From an uncultured Collinsella sp. (GTDB lineage: Bacteria; Actinomycetota; Coriobacteriia; Coriobacteriales; Coriobacteriaceae): a stretch of 64,000 nt of DNA. The notes beneath the pieces are model-generated. The model searched no databases. It was given only the letters and a program-made list of their open reading frames with translations, and was not told where the DNA came from. The stretch lies in assembly GCA_934668345.1 (NCBI GenBank), contig CAKUNE010000003.1, positions 1 through 64,000 on the forward strand, written 5' to 3'. This document shows positions 56,324-64,000 of this stretch, piece after piece. The translations under genes were made by a program, and so were the position numbers. Every line of letters starts with the position of its first letter. Position 1 is the stretch's first letter.

Positions 56324-56390
56324 CTCATTGGGGACAGACTTAAATGAGTACCCAATGAGCGGGCACTCATTTAAGTCTGTCCCCAATGAG
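56324..56390. repeat. Head-to-head pair of 13-nt-loop elements (REPIN-like)
   Basis: Two units, each CTCATT + 13-nt loop + AATGAG (56324-56348 and 56366-56390), stand in opposite orientation, so the whole segment is a perfect 26-bp inverted repeat around 15 nt. The loop is GGGGACAGACTTA in the first and its complement in the second. Confidence 0.85.
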
Positions 56391-56496
56391 TGGGTGAAAG
56401 GTTGCGGGTTCTTTACGGGGATGCAGTGTGGGCTGCGGAAACGTGGTTCTTTCCGTACAATAGTGCAATTCGTGTAAACGCAGGGAAGGGACATTC

Positions 56497-57228
56497 ATGG
56501 CAGACATGATCGAGATCAAGCATCTCAACAAGTACTTTGGCGACCTGCATGTGCTCAAAGATATCAACCTCACCGTCAAGCGCGGCGAGAAGCTCGTTAT
56601 GATTGGGCCGTCCGGTTCGGGTAAGTCGACGCTCATCCGCTGCGTCGATTATCTTGAGGAGCCCACATCGGGCGAAGTCATTATCGACGGTACGCCGCTC
56701 ACCAAAAAGAATCACCTGGAGATGGCTCGCAAGTACAGCTCCATGGTGTTTCAGCAGTTCAACCTGTATCCCAATATGACGGTGCTCGGCAACCTGACGC
56801 TTGCACCCATCAAACTGCAAAAGAAGAGCAAGGAAGAAGCGACCCAGATCGCCATCGCCGCGCTCAAGCGCGTCGGCATGGCGCATAAGGCCGGCGAGTA
56901 TCCGCAGAACCTCTCGGGCGGTCAGCAGCAGCGCATCGCCATCGCCCGTGCCCTGTGCACCAAGCAGCCCATCATCCTGTTTGACGAGCCGACCTCGGCG
57001 CTCGACCCCGAGATGGTCCAGGAGGTCCTGGACGTTATGATCGAGCTCGCGCAGGAGGACATCACCATGATCTGCGTGACCCACGAGATGGGCTTTGCGC
57101 GCCAGGTGGCCGACCGCGTCATCTTTATGGAGGACGGCCGCATCCTAGAGGAGGGCACGCCCGAGCACTTCTTCGATAACCCCGAGAACCCGCGCTGCCG
57201 CGAGTTCCTGTCCAAGATTCTGCACTAG
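56497..57228 (+). CDS. Polar amino-acid ABC transporter ATPase
   Basis: This 243-residue GlnQ-type ATPase has Walker [13 protein letters not shown]-loop VFQQFNLYP, signature LSGGQQQR, Walker [14 protein letters not shown] and switch [10 protein letters not shown]. It energises import by the two permeases downstream. It is the first gene of a four-gene operon with the binding protein and permeases. Confidence 0.93.
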   Translation: MADMIEIKHLNKYFGDLHVLKDINLTVKRGEKLVMIGPSGSGKSTLIRCVDYLEEPTSGEVIIDGTPLTKKNHLEMARKYSSMVFQQFNLYPNMTVLGNLTLAPIKLQKKSKEEATQIAIAALKRVGMAHKAGEYPQNLSGGQQQRIAIARALCTKQPIILFDEPTSALDPEMVQEVLDVMIELAQEDITMICVTHEMGFARQVADRVIFMEDGRILEEGTPEHFFDNPENPRCREFLSKILH

Positions 57229-57237
57229 GCGCGGGTG

Positions 57238-58113
57238 ATGGACATGACGGATATGACGAGGGCGGCCGTATCGCGCCGTCACTTTTTGCAGCTGGCGGGG
57301 GCCGGCATGCTCGCATTGACGGGCACCGCGCTCACCGGCTGCGGCAGCTCCACCAGCGGCGAGGGCTCCGATAAGGGTTCCAAGCTCGCGGCCATCAAGT
57401 CGCGTGGCCATCTGAATGCCGGCGTCAAGAAGGACGTTCCCGGCTACGGCTATTACGACACCGCCAAGGGCCGCTTTGAGGGCATGGAGGTCGACCTGTG
57501 CTACCAGATTGCCGCTGCCGTCTTTGGCGTGAGCTACAAGGAAGCCCGCGCCCAGGAGCTTGTCGAGTTTACCGACGTAACGCCCAAGACGCGTGGCCCG
57601 CTCATCGATAATGGCCAGCTTGACGTGGTCGCGGCGACCTACACCATCACTGACGAGCGTAAGAAGAGCTGGGACTTCTCGACGCCGTATCGTACCGACT
57701 ATGTGGGCCTCATGGTCAAGAAGCGCTCGGGCTTTACCTCGATCGAGGATCTGGACGGCAAGGTCATTGGTGTGAGCCAGGGTGCTACCACGCAGGGCCT
57801 GATCGAGCAGATGATCAAGGACAACGGCTTCCACTGCGAACCCGAGTTTAGGGCCTTTAGCGGTTACCCCATCATCAAGAGCTCACTCGACGCCGGCAAT
57901 ATCGACGTCTTTGCCATGGACCGCTCCACGCTGGCCGGCTACATGAACGAGACCGTCGAGCTGCTGCAGCCCGAGGTCAAGTTTGGCGAGCAGGGCTACG
58001 GCGTGGCGACCAAGAAGGGCTGCGACCTTTCGGCCGTGGTCGATCAGGTGATTTGCGATCGCCTGGCCGACGGCTGGCTCGATCAAGAGGTCAAGACCTG
58101 GGGTCTTGTGTAA
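57238..58113 (+). CDS. Amino-acid ABC transporter binding lipoprotein with Tat signal
   Basis: The 291-residue protein has the twin-arginine pattern SRRHFLQLAGA near residue 13, a hydrophobic stretch, and a lipobox LTGC. The solute-binding domain (SBP_bac_3) has MEVDLCYQIAAAVFG, TYTITDERKKSWDFSTPY and IGVSQGATTQ. This family is usually exported by Sec; a Tat lipoprotein is unusual but known. ATG 57238 and GTG 57235 are both possible starts; no strong ribosome-binding site is seen. Confidence 0.88.
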   Translation: MDMTDMTRAAVSRRHFLQLAGAGMLALTGTALTGCGSSTSGEGSDKGSKLAAIKSRGHLNAGVKKDVPGYGYYDTAKGRFEGMEVDLCYQIAAAVFGVSYKEARAQELVEFTDVTPKTRGPLIDNGQLDVVAATYTITDERKKSWDFSTPYRTDYVGLMVKKRSGFTSIEDLDGKVIGVSQGATTQGLIEQMIKDNGFHCEPEFRAFSGYPIIKSSLDAGNIDVFAMDRSTLAGYMNETVELLQPEVKFGEQGYGVATKKGCDLSAVVDQVICDRLADGWLDQEVKTWGLV

Positions 58114-58137
58114 GCGTTCGTCCAAGGAAGGAATCAA

Positions 58138-58884
58138 ATGCTCGAAGGATTGTTTGACGCCGACCGCTGGTCGACGACATTCCAAAACATGGGGCCCTTC
58201 TGGGAGGGCTTTGGCGTGACGCTGCAGGTGGTTGTTGCCGGCCTGCTGCTGTCGCTGGTGCTGGGCACGCTGCTGGGCGTGTTCTCGACCACCCGTTCGC
58301 GCGTGCTGCGCGCCATCAGTCGCGTGTACGTGGAGTTTTACCAGAACACTCCGCTGCCCGTACAGGTGCTTTTTATGTATATGGCTGGCCCGCAGTTTTT
58401 GCAGGCCATAACCGGTGCCGACCAGCCGGTGCGTATCGCGCCGTTCGTGCTGGGCTTTCTGGGCGTGGGCCTGTATCACGCGGCCTACATCTCGGAGGTC
58501 ATCCGCACCGGCATCGAGGCCGTTCCGCGCGGTCAGATGGAGGCGGCTCAGAGCCAGGGCTTCACGCGCGCGCAGGCCTACTGGTACATCGTGCTGCCCC
58601 AGACGTTCAAGATCATCCTGCCGCCGCTGTGCAACCAGGCACTCAACTTGGTCAAGAACACGTCGGTGCTGGCGCTCGTGGCCGGCGGCGACCTTATGTA
58701 TCGTTCCGACAACTTCGTGAGTCTCTACGGTTACCTGCAGGGATATATCGTCTGCTGCCTTATGTACTTCATCATCTGCTTTCCGCTCGCCATGCTGGTG
58801 CAGTGGCTCGAGCGCCGCTCCAAGGAGCGTCCGCGCGGCGTGAGCCTGGCCGAGCTGGGGCTCGACAACGTAGAGGAGGCCTAG
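58138..58884 (+). CDS. Polar amino-acid ABC permease 1
   Basis: The 248-residue protein has HisM/HisQ-type features: an N-terminal WEGFGVTLQVVVAG helix, NTPLPVQVLFMY, and the ATPase-contact EAAQSQGFTRAQAYWYIVLPQ (EAA motif). About five membrane helices. AAGGAAGG precedes the ATG. Confidence 0.9.
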   Translation: MLEGLFDADRWSTTFQNMGPFWEGFGVTLQVVVAGLLLSLVLGTLLGVFSTTRSRVLRAISRVYVEFYQNTPLPVQVLFMYMAGPQFLQAITGADQPVRIAPFVLGFLGVGLYHAAYISEVIRTGIEAVPRGQMEAAQSQGFTRAQAYWYIVLPQTFKIILPPLCNQALNLVKNTSVLALVAGGDLMYRSDNFVSLYGYLQGYIVCCLMYFIICFPLAMLVQWLERRSKERPRGVSLAELGLDNVEEA

Positions 58885-58887
58885 CGC

Positions 58888-59526
58888 ATGGAAATCTTCA
58901 ACGCGACCAACCTGCTCTACATCTGGGGCGGCTTTGTTAAGACGATCGAGATCTCGGCGCTGTCGATCTTTTTCTCGCTCATCTTTGGCACGGTGCTGGC
59001 GCTCGTCAAGAGCTATGCGCCCCGCCCGTTCCGCATTTTGGTGAGTGCCTATATCGAGCTGTTCCGCTGCACGCCGAACCTGCTGTGGATCCTGTTTATC
59101 TACTTTACGGTGCAGGGTCTGGACATTGTGATCTCGACCATCGCCTTTACGCTGTTTACCAGCGCCGTTATGGCCGAGATTGTGCGCGGCGGCCTCAACT
59201 CGATTCCGCGTGGCCAGTTTGAGGCGGCGCAGAGCCAGGGCTTTGGCTTCTTTGCCACCATGCGCTACATCATTTTGCCGCAGACGTTTAAGACGATCAT
59301 TCCGGCCCTGTTTAGCCAGTGCACGACCGTCATCAAGGACAGCTCGTATCTTTCGGGCATTAACGTGGCCGAGCTCATGTACACGGCAAACGTCGTGATG
59401 GCACATGCAATCGACCTGTCGCAGGTGCTTATGCTCTACGGCCTGGTGTTTGCGATGTACTTTGCGCTGAACTTTGGTATCTCGCTGCTGGTCCGAGCGT
59501 ATCAACGCCGCATCGTAGCCGCATAG
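58888..59526 (+). CDS. Polar amino-acid ABC permease 2
   Basis: The 212-residue protein is of the same family: FVKTIEISALSIFFSLIFG, FRCTPNLLWILFIYF, EAAQSQGFGFFATMRYIILPQ. The ATG is 3 nt after the previous stop (TAGCGCATG), so it is coupled. The pair forms the transmembrane heterodimer with the ATPase. Confidence 0.9.
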   Translation: MEIFNATNLLYIWGGFVKTIEISALSIFFSLIFGTVLALVKSYAPRPFRILVSAYIELFRCTPNLLWILFIYFTVQGLDIVISTIAFTLFTSAVMAEIVRGGLNSIPRGQFEAAQSQGFGFFATMRYIILPQTFKTIIPALFSQCTTVIKDSSYLSGINVAELMYTANVVMAHAIDLSQVLMLYGLVFAMYFALNFGISLLVRAYQRRIVAA

Positions 59527-59633
59527 TCCTGCTTCCCCAAGCACGGCACCTTGCCCCTCAATCGTCGCTTGCGTACATTTAGTACGCGGCGCTCCTCTTT
59601 CGGGGCAATCTGCCGCACTTGGGAAACCAGGAC
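59525..59633. repeat. Very long hairpin with nested GCGTAC/GTACGC loop
   Basis: Arms 59525-59557 and 59602-59633 pair over roughly 32 positions with scattered mismatches (AGTCCTG...CCCAAG...CGGCA...TTGCCCC). The 44-nt loop holds a second small hairpin GCGTAC-ATTTA-GTACGC and the motif GGCGCTCCTCTTTC. It lies between the transporter operon and the cytidylate-kinase-like gene. Confidence 0.65.
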
Positions 59634-59697
59634 GGTCGTAAGTGACAAAATGGGAATCAGGAATCGCCTATTTCTCATTTGTTAGAAAGGAATCGCG

Positions 59698-60321
59698 ATG
59701 AGCGATCTGGTGAACAAGAAGAGCCCCGTGGTCATTACCATCGCGCGTGACTTTGGTGCCGAGGGCCACGAGATCGGCCGTATCCTCGCCAACGAGCTGG
59801 GGATTCCGCTGTACGACAACGAGCTGCTGGTGCGCGCGTCGCTGCGTGCGGGCGAGTCGCTCGATAAGATGGCGGCCTACGACGAGCGCTTGGCCGTGGA
59901 GAACATGGCGTTTCTGCCCGACCGCTACGATGCCCGTTCGTACTCGGACAAGCTGTTCCAGAAGATGAGCCAGGTGATTTTGGACCTGGGCGAGACCGAG
60001 AGCTGCATTATCGAGGGTCGCCTGTCCGATTATCTGCTGCGCAATAACCCTAACCACATCGCCGTGTTGGTGACCGCTCCCTTTGAAGACCGTGTCGAGA
60101 TCGTGCGCAAGAAGCGTGGCCTCAACAAAAAGAAGGGCGCCAAGCTGGTCAAGCAGCAGCAGAAGGCGCGCGAGGCATTCTACAAGCGCTACAGCGCCGG
60201 CAAGTGGAAGATGACGAGCGGCAAGGACATCGTCGTCAACCGCGCCAAGCTGGGTCGCGAGGGCTGCAAGGACGTCATCGCCGCAGCCTACCGCTACAAA
60301 GTAGCTCAGCTCGAAGGCTAG
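59698..60321 (+). CDS. Cytidylate-kinase-like protein
   Basis: The 207-residue protein belongs to the cytidylate-kinase-like (AAK/CMK2) group: VVITIARDFGAEGHEIGRILANELGIPLYDNELL with a degenerate P-loop GAEGHEIG, and CIIEGRLSDYLLRNNPNHIAVLVTAPFEDRV. It is not the housekeeping cmk. The substrate is unknown. GAAAGGAATCGCG precedes the ATG. Confidence 0.85.
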   Translation: MSDLVNKKSPVVITIARDFGAEGHEIGRILANELGIPLYDNELLVRASLRAGESLDKMAAYDERLAVENMAFLPDRYDARSYSDKLFQKMSQVILDLGETESCIIEGRLSDYLLRNNPNHIAVLVTAPFEDRVEIVRKKRGLNKKKGAKLVKQQQKAREAFYKRYSAGKWKMTSGKDIVVNRAKLGREGCKDVIAAAYRYKVAQLEG

Positions 60322-60327
60322 ATGGTC

Positions 60328-60368
60328 AAAACCACCACAAAGGGGACAGGCACCTTTGCGGTGGTTTT
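60328..60368 (+). repeat. 13-nt-loop hairpin element, copy 8
   Basis: Arms AAAACCACCACAAA/TTTGCGGTGGTTTT with one mismatch enclose the loop GGGGACAGGCACC (60342-60354). It lies 7 nt behind the preceding stop codon and ends in TTTT. Confidence 0.8.
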
Positions 60369-60425
60369 TGTTTTAGGCGGAGGGGAAGGTCTTGGCGGCA
60401 GTACCTATCCTCGCCTTTTGCATAG

Positions 60426-60560
60426 TCTCGATCTGTAACACCAAGCCAGCGAAAATGGCTCTAACTGTTACAGATTGAGATGCGGCGTGGGCGGCCGGCA
60501 CAATATCTCGATCTGTAACAACCGCAGGGCTCAACGGACTCCAGCTGTTACAGATTGAGA
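60426..60560. repeat. Two tandem 55-bp palindromic elements (TCTCGATCTGTAACA)
   Basis: Each unit starts TCTCGATCTGTAACA and ends TGTTACAGATTGAGA (60426-60480 and 60506-60560), a 15-bp terminal inverted repeat with one mismatch. The 25-nt centres differ; the first contains AGCCA/TGGCT. The starts are 80 nt apart. The origin is unknown. Confidence 0.8.
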
Positions 60561-60580
60561 CAAAACGACCAGGCAAGCCC

Positions 60581-60622
60581 CAAGCCACCACAAAGGTACC
60601 TGTCCCCATCGTGGTGGTTTGG
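60581..60622 (-). repeat. 13-nt-loop hairpin element, copy 9
   Basis: The arms (CCAAGCCACCAC with GTGGTGGTTTGG) enclose the loop 60595-60607, GGGGACAGGTACC on the minus strand; the inner AAA/ATC pairs are partly lost. Confidence 0.75.
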
Positions 60623-60635
60623 ACGGCCGGTATAG

Positions 60636-60674
60636 AAAAAGTCCCCGCCGGGCGTGTGCTCGACGGGGACTTTG
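60636..60674 (-). terminator. Terminator of the Nfn operon
   Basis: Stem AAAGTCCCCG/CGGGGACTTT with a loop of 15 or so nt lies 28 nt after the nfnB stop on the minus strand and is followed by T-rich sequence. Confidence 0.75.
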
Positions 60675-60701
60675 CCGTTTGATGACTAGCGCTGCGGGTG
60701 A

Positions 60702-62111
60702 TTACTCGCCCAGCAGGCTCTTGGTGATGGAAGCGGCGGCCTTCTTGCCGGCGCCCATCGCCAGAATGACCGTAGCGGCACCGGTGACGATGTCGCCGCC
60801 GGCCCAGATGCGGGGATCGGTGGTCTGGCCGGTCTCCTCGTCGGCGACGATGTAGCCCCACTTGTTGAGCTCCATCTTGCCGCCGATCTTGGCAGCGAAG
60901 GGGTTGGCGTTGGTGCCGATAGCCGAGATCGCGACGTCGCAGGGGATCTCCTCGATGGCGCCCTCGATGGGCACCGGGCGACGACGGCCGGACTCGTCAG
61001 GCTCGCCGAGCTCCATCTTCTGGACCTTGACGGCGCACACGGAGCCGTCCTCGCCAGCGACAAACTCGAGCGGGGAGACGAGCGGCAGAACCTCGACGCC
61101 CTCGGCCTTGGCGTGGTGCAGCTCGGCACGACGGCAGGGCATCTCGTCTTCGGTACGGCGGTAAGCGATGATGGCGTGCTCGGCGCCCAGGCGCTTTGCG
61201 GTACGGACGGCGTCCATAGCCACGTTGCCGCCACCAAAGACAACGACGTTCTTGCCGTGCTTGGTGGGGGTGTCGTACTCGGGGAACTTGTTGGCCTTCA
61301 TCAGGTTCACGCGGGTGAGGTACTCGTTCGCGAAGAAGACGTTGGGCAGGTTCTCGCCGGGGACGTTGAGGAACTTGGGCAGGCCGGCGCCGGTCGCCAC
61401 ATAGATGGCGTCGAAGCCCTGCTCGAACAGCTCCTCGGCCGTGGCCATGTTGCCCACGACGGAGTTGTACTCAAACTTGACGCCCATGTCCTCCAGGCCG
61501 TCAATCTCGCGCTTGACGACCGCCTTGGGCAGACGGAACTCGGGGATGCCGTAGACCAGCACGCCGCCGCCGGTAAAGAAGGCCTCAAAGACGGTGACGT
61601 CAAAACCGTTACGGGCGAGCTCGCCGGCGCAGGTGATGCCGGACGGGCCGGAGCCGACGACGGCGACCTTCTTGCCGTTCTTGGGAGCCATCTTGGGCGT
61701 GGAGGCGAGCTCGGGGCGGTCACCCAGGAAGCGCTCGAGCTGGCCGATGGCCACGGGCTCGGACTTCTTACCACGGATGCACTTACCCTCGCACTGGTTC
61801 TCCTGCGGGCAGACGCGGCCGCAGATAGCGGGAAGCATGGAGTCCTCGCGGATAGTATCGAGGGCGCCGCCGAAGTCCTTCGCGCGGATCTGCTCGATAA
61901 AGCGGGGGATGTTGATGTTGACGGGGCAGCCCTCAACACAGAACGGCTTCTTGCAGTTGAGGCAGCGCTCGGCCTCGGCCAGCGCCATCTCCTCGGTGAA
62001 GCCCTTGTCGACGGGGCGGAAGTCGCAGGCGCGCTCGGCAGCCGGCTCCTCGTTATCGGGGGTGCGGGGCGACTTCATATCGGCAACGAAACGACCGTTA
62101 ACTAGTGGCAT
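60702..62111 (-). CDS. nfnB: NADPH-dependent Nfn/glutamate synthase beta-like subunit
   Basis: The 469-residue protein has an N-terminal two 4Fe-4S cluster domain (AERCLNCKKPFCVEGCP, CGRVCPQENQCEGKC) and FAD/NADP-binding domains (VAVVGSGPSGITCAGELA, VVVFGGGNVAMDAVRTAKRLGAE). In name it resembles the glutamate synthase small subunit, but its partner here is the FAD/2Fe-2S subunit at 62102, not a large GltB. The pair is typical of NfnAB, which bifurcates electrons between NADPH, NADH and ferredoxin. It overlaps the upstream gene by 10 nt. Confidence 0.85.
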   Translation of the reverse strand: MPLVNGRFVADMKSPRTPDNEEPAAERACDFRPVDKGFTEEMALAEAERCLNCKKPFCVEGCPVNINIPRFIEQIRAKDFGGALDTIREDSMLPAICGRVCPQENQCEGKCIRGKKSEPVAIGQLERFLGDRPELASTPKMAPKNGKKVAVVGSGPSGITCAGELARNGFDVTVFEAFFTGGGVLVYGIPEFRLPKAVVKREIDGLEDMGVKFEYNSVVGNMATAEELFEQGFDAIYVATGAGLPKFLNVPGENLPNVFFANEYLTRVNLMKANKFPEYDTPTKHGKNVVVFGGGNVAMDAVRTAKRLGAEHAIIAYRRTEDEMPCRRAELHHAKAEGVEVLPLVSPLEFVAGEDGSVCAVKVQKMELGEPDESGRRRPVPIEGAIEEIPCDVAISAIGTNANPFAAKIGGKMELNKWGYIVADEETGQTTDPRIWAGGDIVTGAATVILAMGAGKKAAASITKSLLGE

Positions 62112-62941
62112 GCGCAGCTCTTTTCCTCATAGGCCTTGAGGGACTCGCCCTCTTCGGAACGGTAAGCGGCCTGGCGGGCACGAAGGTCATCCCAGTCGAC
62201 CAGGGTGGCATCGAAGTCGGGGCCGTCGACGCAAGCGAACTTGGTCACGCCGCCCACCTCGACGCGGCAGCAGCCGCACATGCCGGTGCCGTCAACCATG
62301 ATGGGGTTGAGCGACGCGGTGATGGGGGTGTCGTACTTCTGGGCGGTGAGGGTCGAGAACTTCATCATCGGAACGGGGCCGACGCAGAAGACCTGGCTCA
62401 CGGCCTTGTCCTGCAGCAGGCGCTCCAGCGGAGCGGTGACAACGCCCTGCTCGCCGTAGGAACCGTCGTCGGTGGTGATGTGGATGTGGTCCTCGTCGAG
62501 GAGCTCGCGGAACTGGTCCTCCATGAGCAGGAGGTCCTTGGTGCGGGCGCCCATGATGGCGTGCACCTCGTGGCCGGTCTCGACCAGGTGCTTGGCGACC
62601 GGGAAGGCAATTGCAAGGCCGACGCCGCCGCCAATGACGGCGCAGGGGCCCTCGGCCATCTCGGTGGGAACGCCCAGCGGGCCCACGACGTCGCGCAGCG
62701 ACTCGCCGGCCTCGTAGGTGGACAGCATCTCGGTGGTCTTGCCGATCACCATGAAGATGAACTCGACCCAGCCCTCGTCACCGTTCCAGCCGGCCAGGGT
62801 AAACGGGACGCGCTCGCCCGTCTCGTTGGCGCGAACCATGAGGAACTGTCCAGCGTGCGCATGTTTGGCGATCGCAGGCGCCTCGATGCGGAACTTGAAC
62901 ACCTTCTCCGAGAACTGCGTCTTCTCCAGGATCTTATACAT
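62102..62941 (-). CDS. nfnA: Nfn alpha-type FAD/2Fe-2S subunit (ferredoxin-NADP reductase like)
   Basis: The 279-residue protein has a ferredoxin-NADP-reductase fold (FAD domain: GQFLMVRANETGERVPFTLAGW; NAD domain: CAVIGGGVGLAIAFPVAKHL) and a C-terminal 2Fe-2S cluster (GMCGCCRVEVGG, FACVDG). It matches the NfnA/SudB type. It precedes nfnB, with ATG at 62941 and AGAGGGG upstream. Confidence 0.85.
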   Translation of the reverse strand: MYKILEKTQFSEKVFKFRIEAPAIAKHAHAGQFLMVRANETGERVPFTLAGWNGDEGWVEFIFMVIGKTTEMLSTYEAGESLRDVVGPLGVPTEMAEGPCAVIGGGVGLAIAFPVAKHLVETGHEVHAIMGARTKDLLLMEDQFRELLDEDHIHITTDDGSYGEQGVVTAPLERLLQDKAVSQVFCVGPVPMMKFSTLTAQKYDTPITASLNPIMVDGTGMCGCCRVEVGGVTKFACVDGPDFDATLVDWDDLRARQAAYRSEEGESLKAYEEKSCACH

Positions 62942-63111
62942 AGAACCCCTCTCTTGTTAGGGCTGCCGAACCGTGCCTCCACGGAAATGGACGGTAGCCC
63001 GAATAAAACCGTACGCGCACAGGCGTTGTGCAGACATACGGTGCAAATTATACCCTCATGGCAATGCCGTTTACGTGTTTCTTCGGCAGGTGGGAAAACG
63101 GTTTATCCCGT

Positions 63112-63152
63112 CTGGCCTACCAAAAGGGGACAGGTTTATTTTGGTCGGTTTT
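63112..63152 (+). repeat. 13-nt-loop hairpin element, copy 10
   Basis: The loop GGGGACAGGTTTA (63126-63138) is enclosed by the arms CCTACCAAAA/TTTTGGTCGG (9 of 10 pairs). It lies upstream of nfnA and downstream of pth. Confidence 0.75.
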
Positions 63153-63167
63153 ATCAGGCAAAACGGC

Positions 63168-63209
63168 AAAGGGGGCCGGTCTCGCGTTGCGATGAGACCG
63201 GCCCCCTTT
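63168..63209 (-). terminator. Terminator of pth
   Basis: A perfect 16-bp stem AAAGGGGGCCGGTCTC/GAGACCGGCCCCCTTT with a 10-nt loop lies about 107 nt after the pth stop. Beyond it, on the minus strand, is GCCGTTTTGCC. Confidence 0.65.
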
Positions 63210-63276
63210 GGGATGCTGTGTATGTATGGCGGGGCGGCGTCTATTGCGATGCGGCCGCGGTGGCGTTTCCGCAGAT

Positions 63277-63317
63277 AAAACCTGCCAAAATAAACCTGTC
63301 CCTAAACGGTAGGTTTT
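63277..63317 (-). repeat. 13-nt-loop hairpin element, copy 11
   Basis: The loop 63291-63303 reads AGGGACAGGTTTA on the minus strand, identical to the loop of copy 4, and the left arm AAAACCTGCCAAAA is identical to the left arm of that copy. The right arm is only partly complementary (AAACGGTAGGTTTT). It overlaps the pth stop codon. Confidence 0.75.
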
Positions 63318-63945
63318 AGTGCTTGCCGTTGGCGGAGGCGGCGCCGTTGACGTGGTCGCGGGCATAGACCACGCCGTGCACGATCGCCAGGCCGGCGGCA
63401 TCGGCGGCGCGGGTGCAGGTGTCCTGGAAGTCCTCGGCCTCGCGGGCGCGCAGCTGCTTGAGCACGTAGTCGGCGACGGCCATCTTGCCGGGAGGGTTGC
63501 CGATGCCGGTGCGGATACGGCTAAAGTCGCGACTGCCCATCTTGTCGATGATGGAGCGCAGGCCGTTGTGGCCGGCATGGCCGCCGCCCACCTTGACACG
63601 CACATCGCCGGCGGGAATATCGAGCTCATCGTGAATCACGAGCAGCTCCTCGGCCTTGATCTTGTACTCGCGGCAGAGCTTGGAGATGGGGCCGCCCGAG
63701 GTGTTCATGTACGACTGCGGCTTGACCAGCACAATCTGGCGCTTGCCACCTTCTTCCTCGGGGTCGTTGATATTGATGAGCGCGACCTCGGCACCGGCCT
63801 GGTTTTTCCAGTACGTGACGCCGGCCTGACGGGCCAGCTCGTCGATTGCCTTAAAGCCGGCGTTGTGGCGGGTCTCGGCATATTCCTCGCCCGGGTTGCC
63901 AAGCCCGGCAACCATGCGAATCTTGAGCGGCTGTGCAGCTGCCAT
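63316..63945 (-). CDS. pth: Peptidyl-tRNA hydrolase
   Basis: The 209-residue protein has VAGLGNPGEEYAETRHNAG with catalytic His27, PQSYMNTSGG, LLVIHDELDIPAG (catalytic Asp), GGGHAGHNGLRSI and GIGNPPG. It recycles peptidyl-tRNA. The ATG at 63945 with GGAAGGAC upstream is chosen over the codon at 63966. Its own end touches the repeat element. Confidence 0.95.
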   Translation of the reverse strand: MAAAQPLKIRMVAGLGNPGEEYAETRHNAGFKAIDELARQAGVTYWKNQAGAEVALININDPEEEGGKRQIVLVKPQSYMNTSGGPISKLCREYKIKAEELLVIHDELDIPAGDVRVKVGGGHAGHNGLRSIIDKMGSRDFSRIRTGIGNPPGKMAVADYVLKQLRAREAEDFQDTCTRAADAAGLAIVHGVVYARDHVNGAASANGKH

Positions 63946-64000
63946 ATTTGTCCTTCCGTTACACATAAAAGTTTAATCAACGACAAAGGCTACCACGCCC

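Overview
The window looks like chromosomal DNA of a Gram-positive, moderately GC-rich actinobacterium of the Coriobacteriia. A Collinsella-type gut anaerobe is my best guess. The reasons are the order rpsF-ssb-rpsR-rplI-dnaB-purA, surface proteins with LPXTG-like sorting signals, an Nfn-type ferredoxin:NADP+ transhydrogenase pair, and the general character of the proteins. The assignment is inference; no 16S gene is present.

Layout. 1-350: tRNA-Ile, tRNA-Ala and a second identical tRNA-Ile with two terminators. 0.4-3.9 kb: a bifunctional-nuclease protein, two small unknowns and typA. 3.9-11.6 kb: an AT-rich leader and three wall-anchored pilin or adhesin genes with no sortase beside them; a run of eight C lies upstream of the first and third. 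11.6-14.3 kb (minus strand): a bactofilin-like membrane protein, a TRIC-family channel and two tRNA-Ser genes. 14.7-29.5 kb: housekeeping genes rpsF-ssb-rpsR-rplI, dnaB, purA, purD, a NUDIX hydrolase, an ABC exporter, a membrane protein, and carAB behind a PyrR-type RNA hairpin. 29.5-38.8 kb: an orphan AAA_14/DUF4143 ATPase, purE, a class-B-like sortase, a MoaE-like protein, a CmpB-family membrane protein, and purF-purM-purN. 39-53.8 kb: an accessory region with six zinc-ribbon proteins, four of them in the form ribbon-linker-membrane segment(s), a DUF234-type ATPase, a CGNR-like regulator, a tRNA-Ser(GCT) pseudogene, a five-gene SPFH/coiled-coil operon and a RelB/PIN toxin-antitoxin pair. 53.8-64 kb: a PTS IIA protein, a PrsA-like foldase, YqeY, a polar amino-acid ABC transporter (ATPase, Tat-type binding lipoprotein, two permeases), a cytidylate-kinase-like protein, NfnB/NfnA and pth.

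The two observations I value most are these. (1) The intergenic regions hold several families of hairpins in which the loop is conserved and the stem changes from copy to copy by paired substitutions. The main family has at least eleven copies, each with a 13-nt loop resembling GGGGACAGGTTAC or its complement, and two copies form a head-to-head pair like a REPIN. (2) At 47.8-52.7 kb five co-directional genes (SPFH plus zinc ribbons, a four-helix membrane protein, a zinc-ribbon helical protein, a long coiled-coil protein with a C-terminal membrane hairpin, and a 63-residue acidic protein) look like one uncharacterised membrane-associated complex next to single-pass zinc-ribbon proteins.
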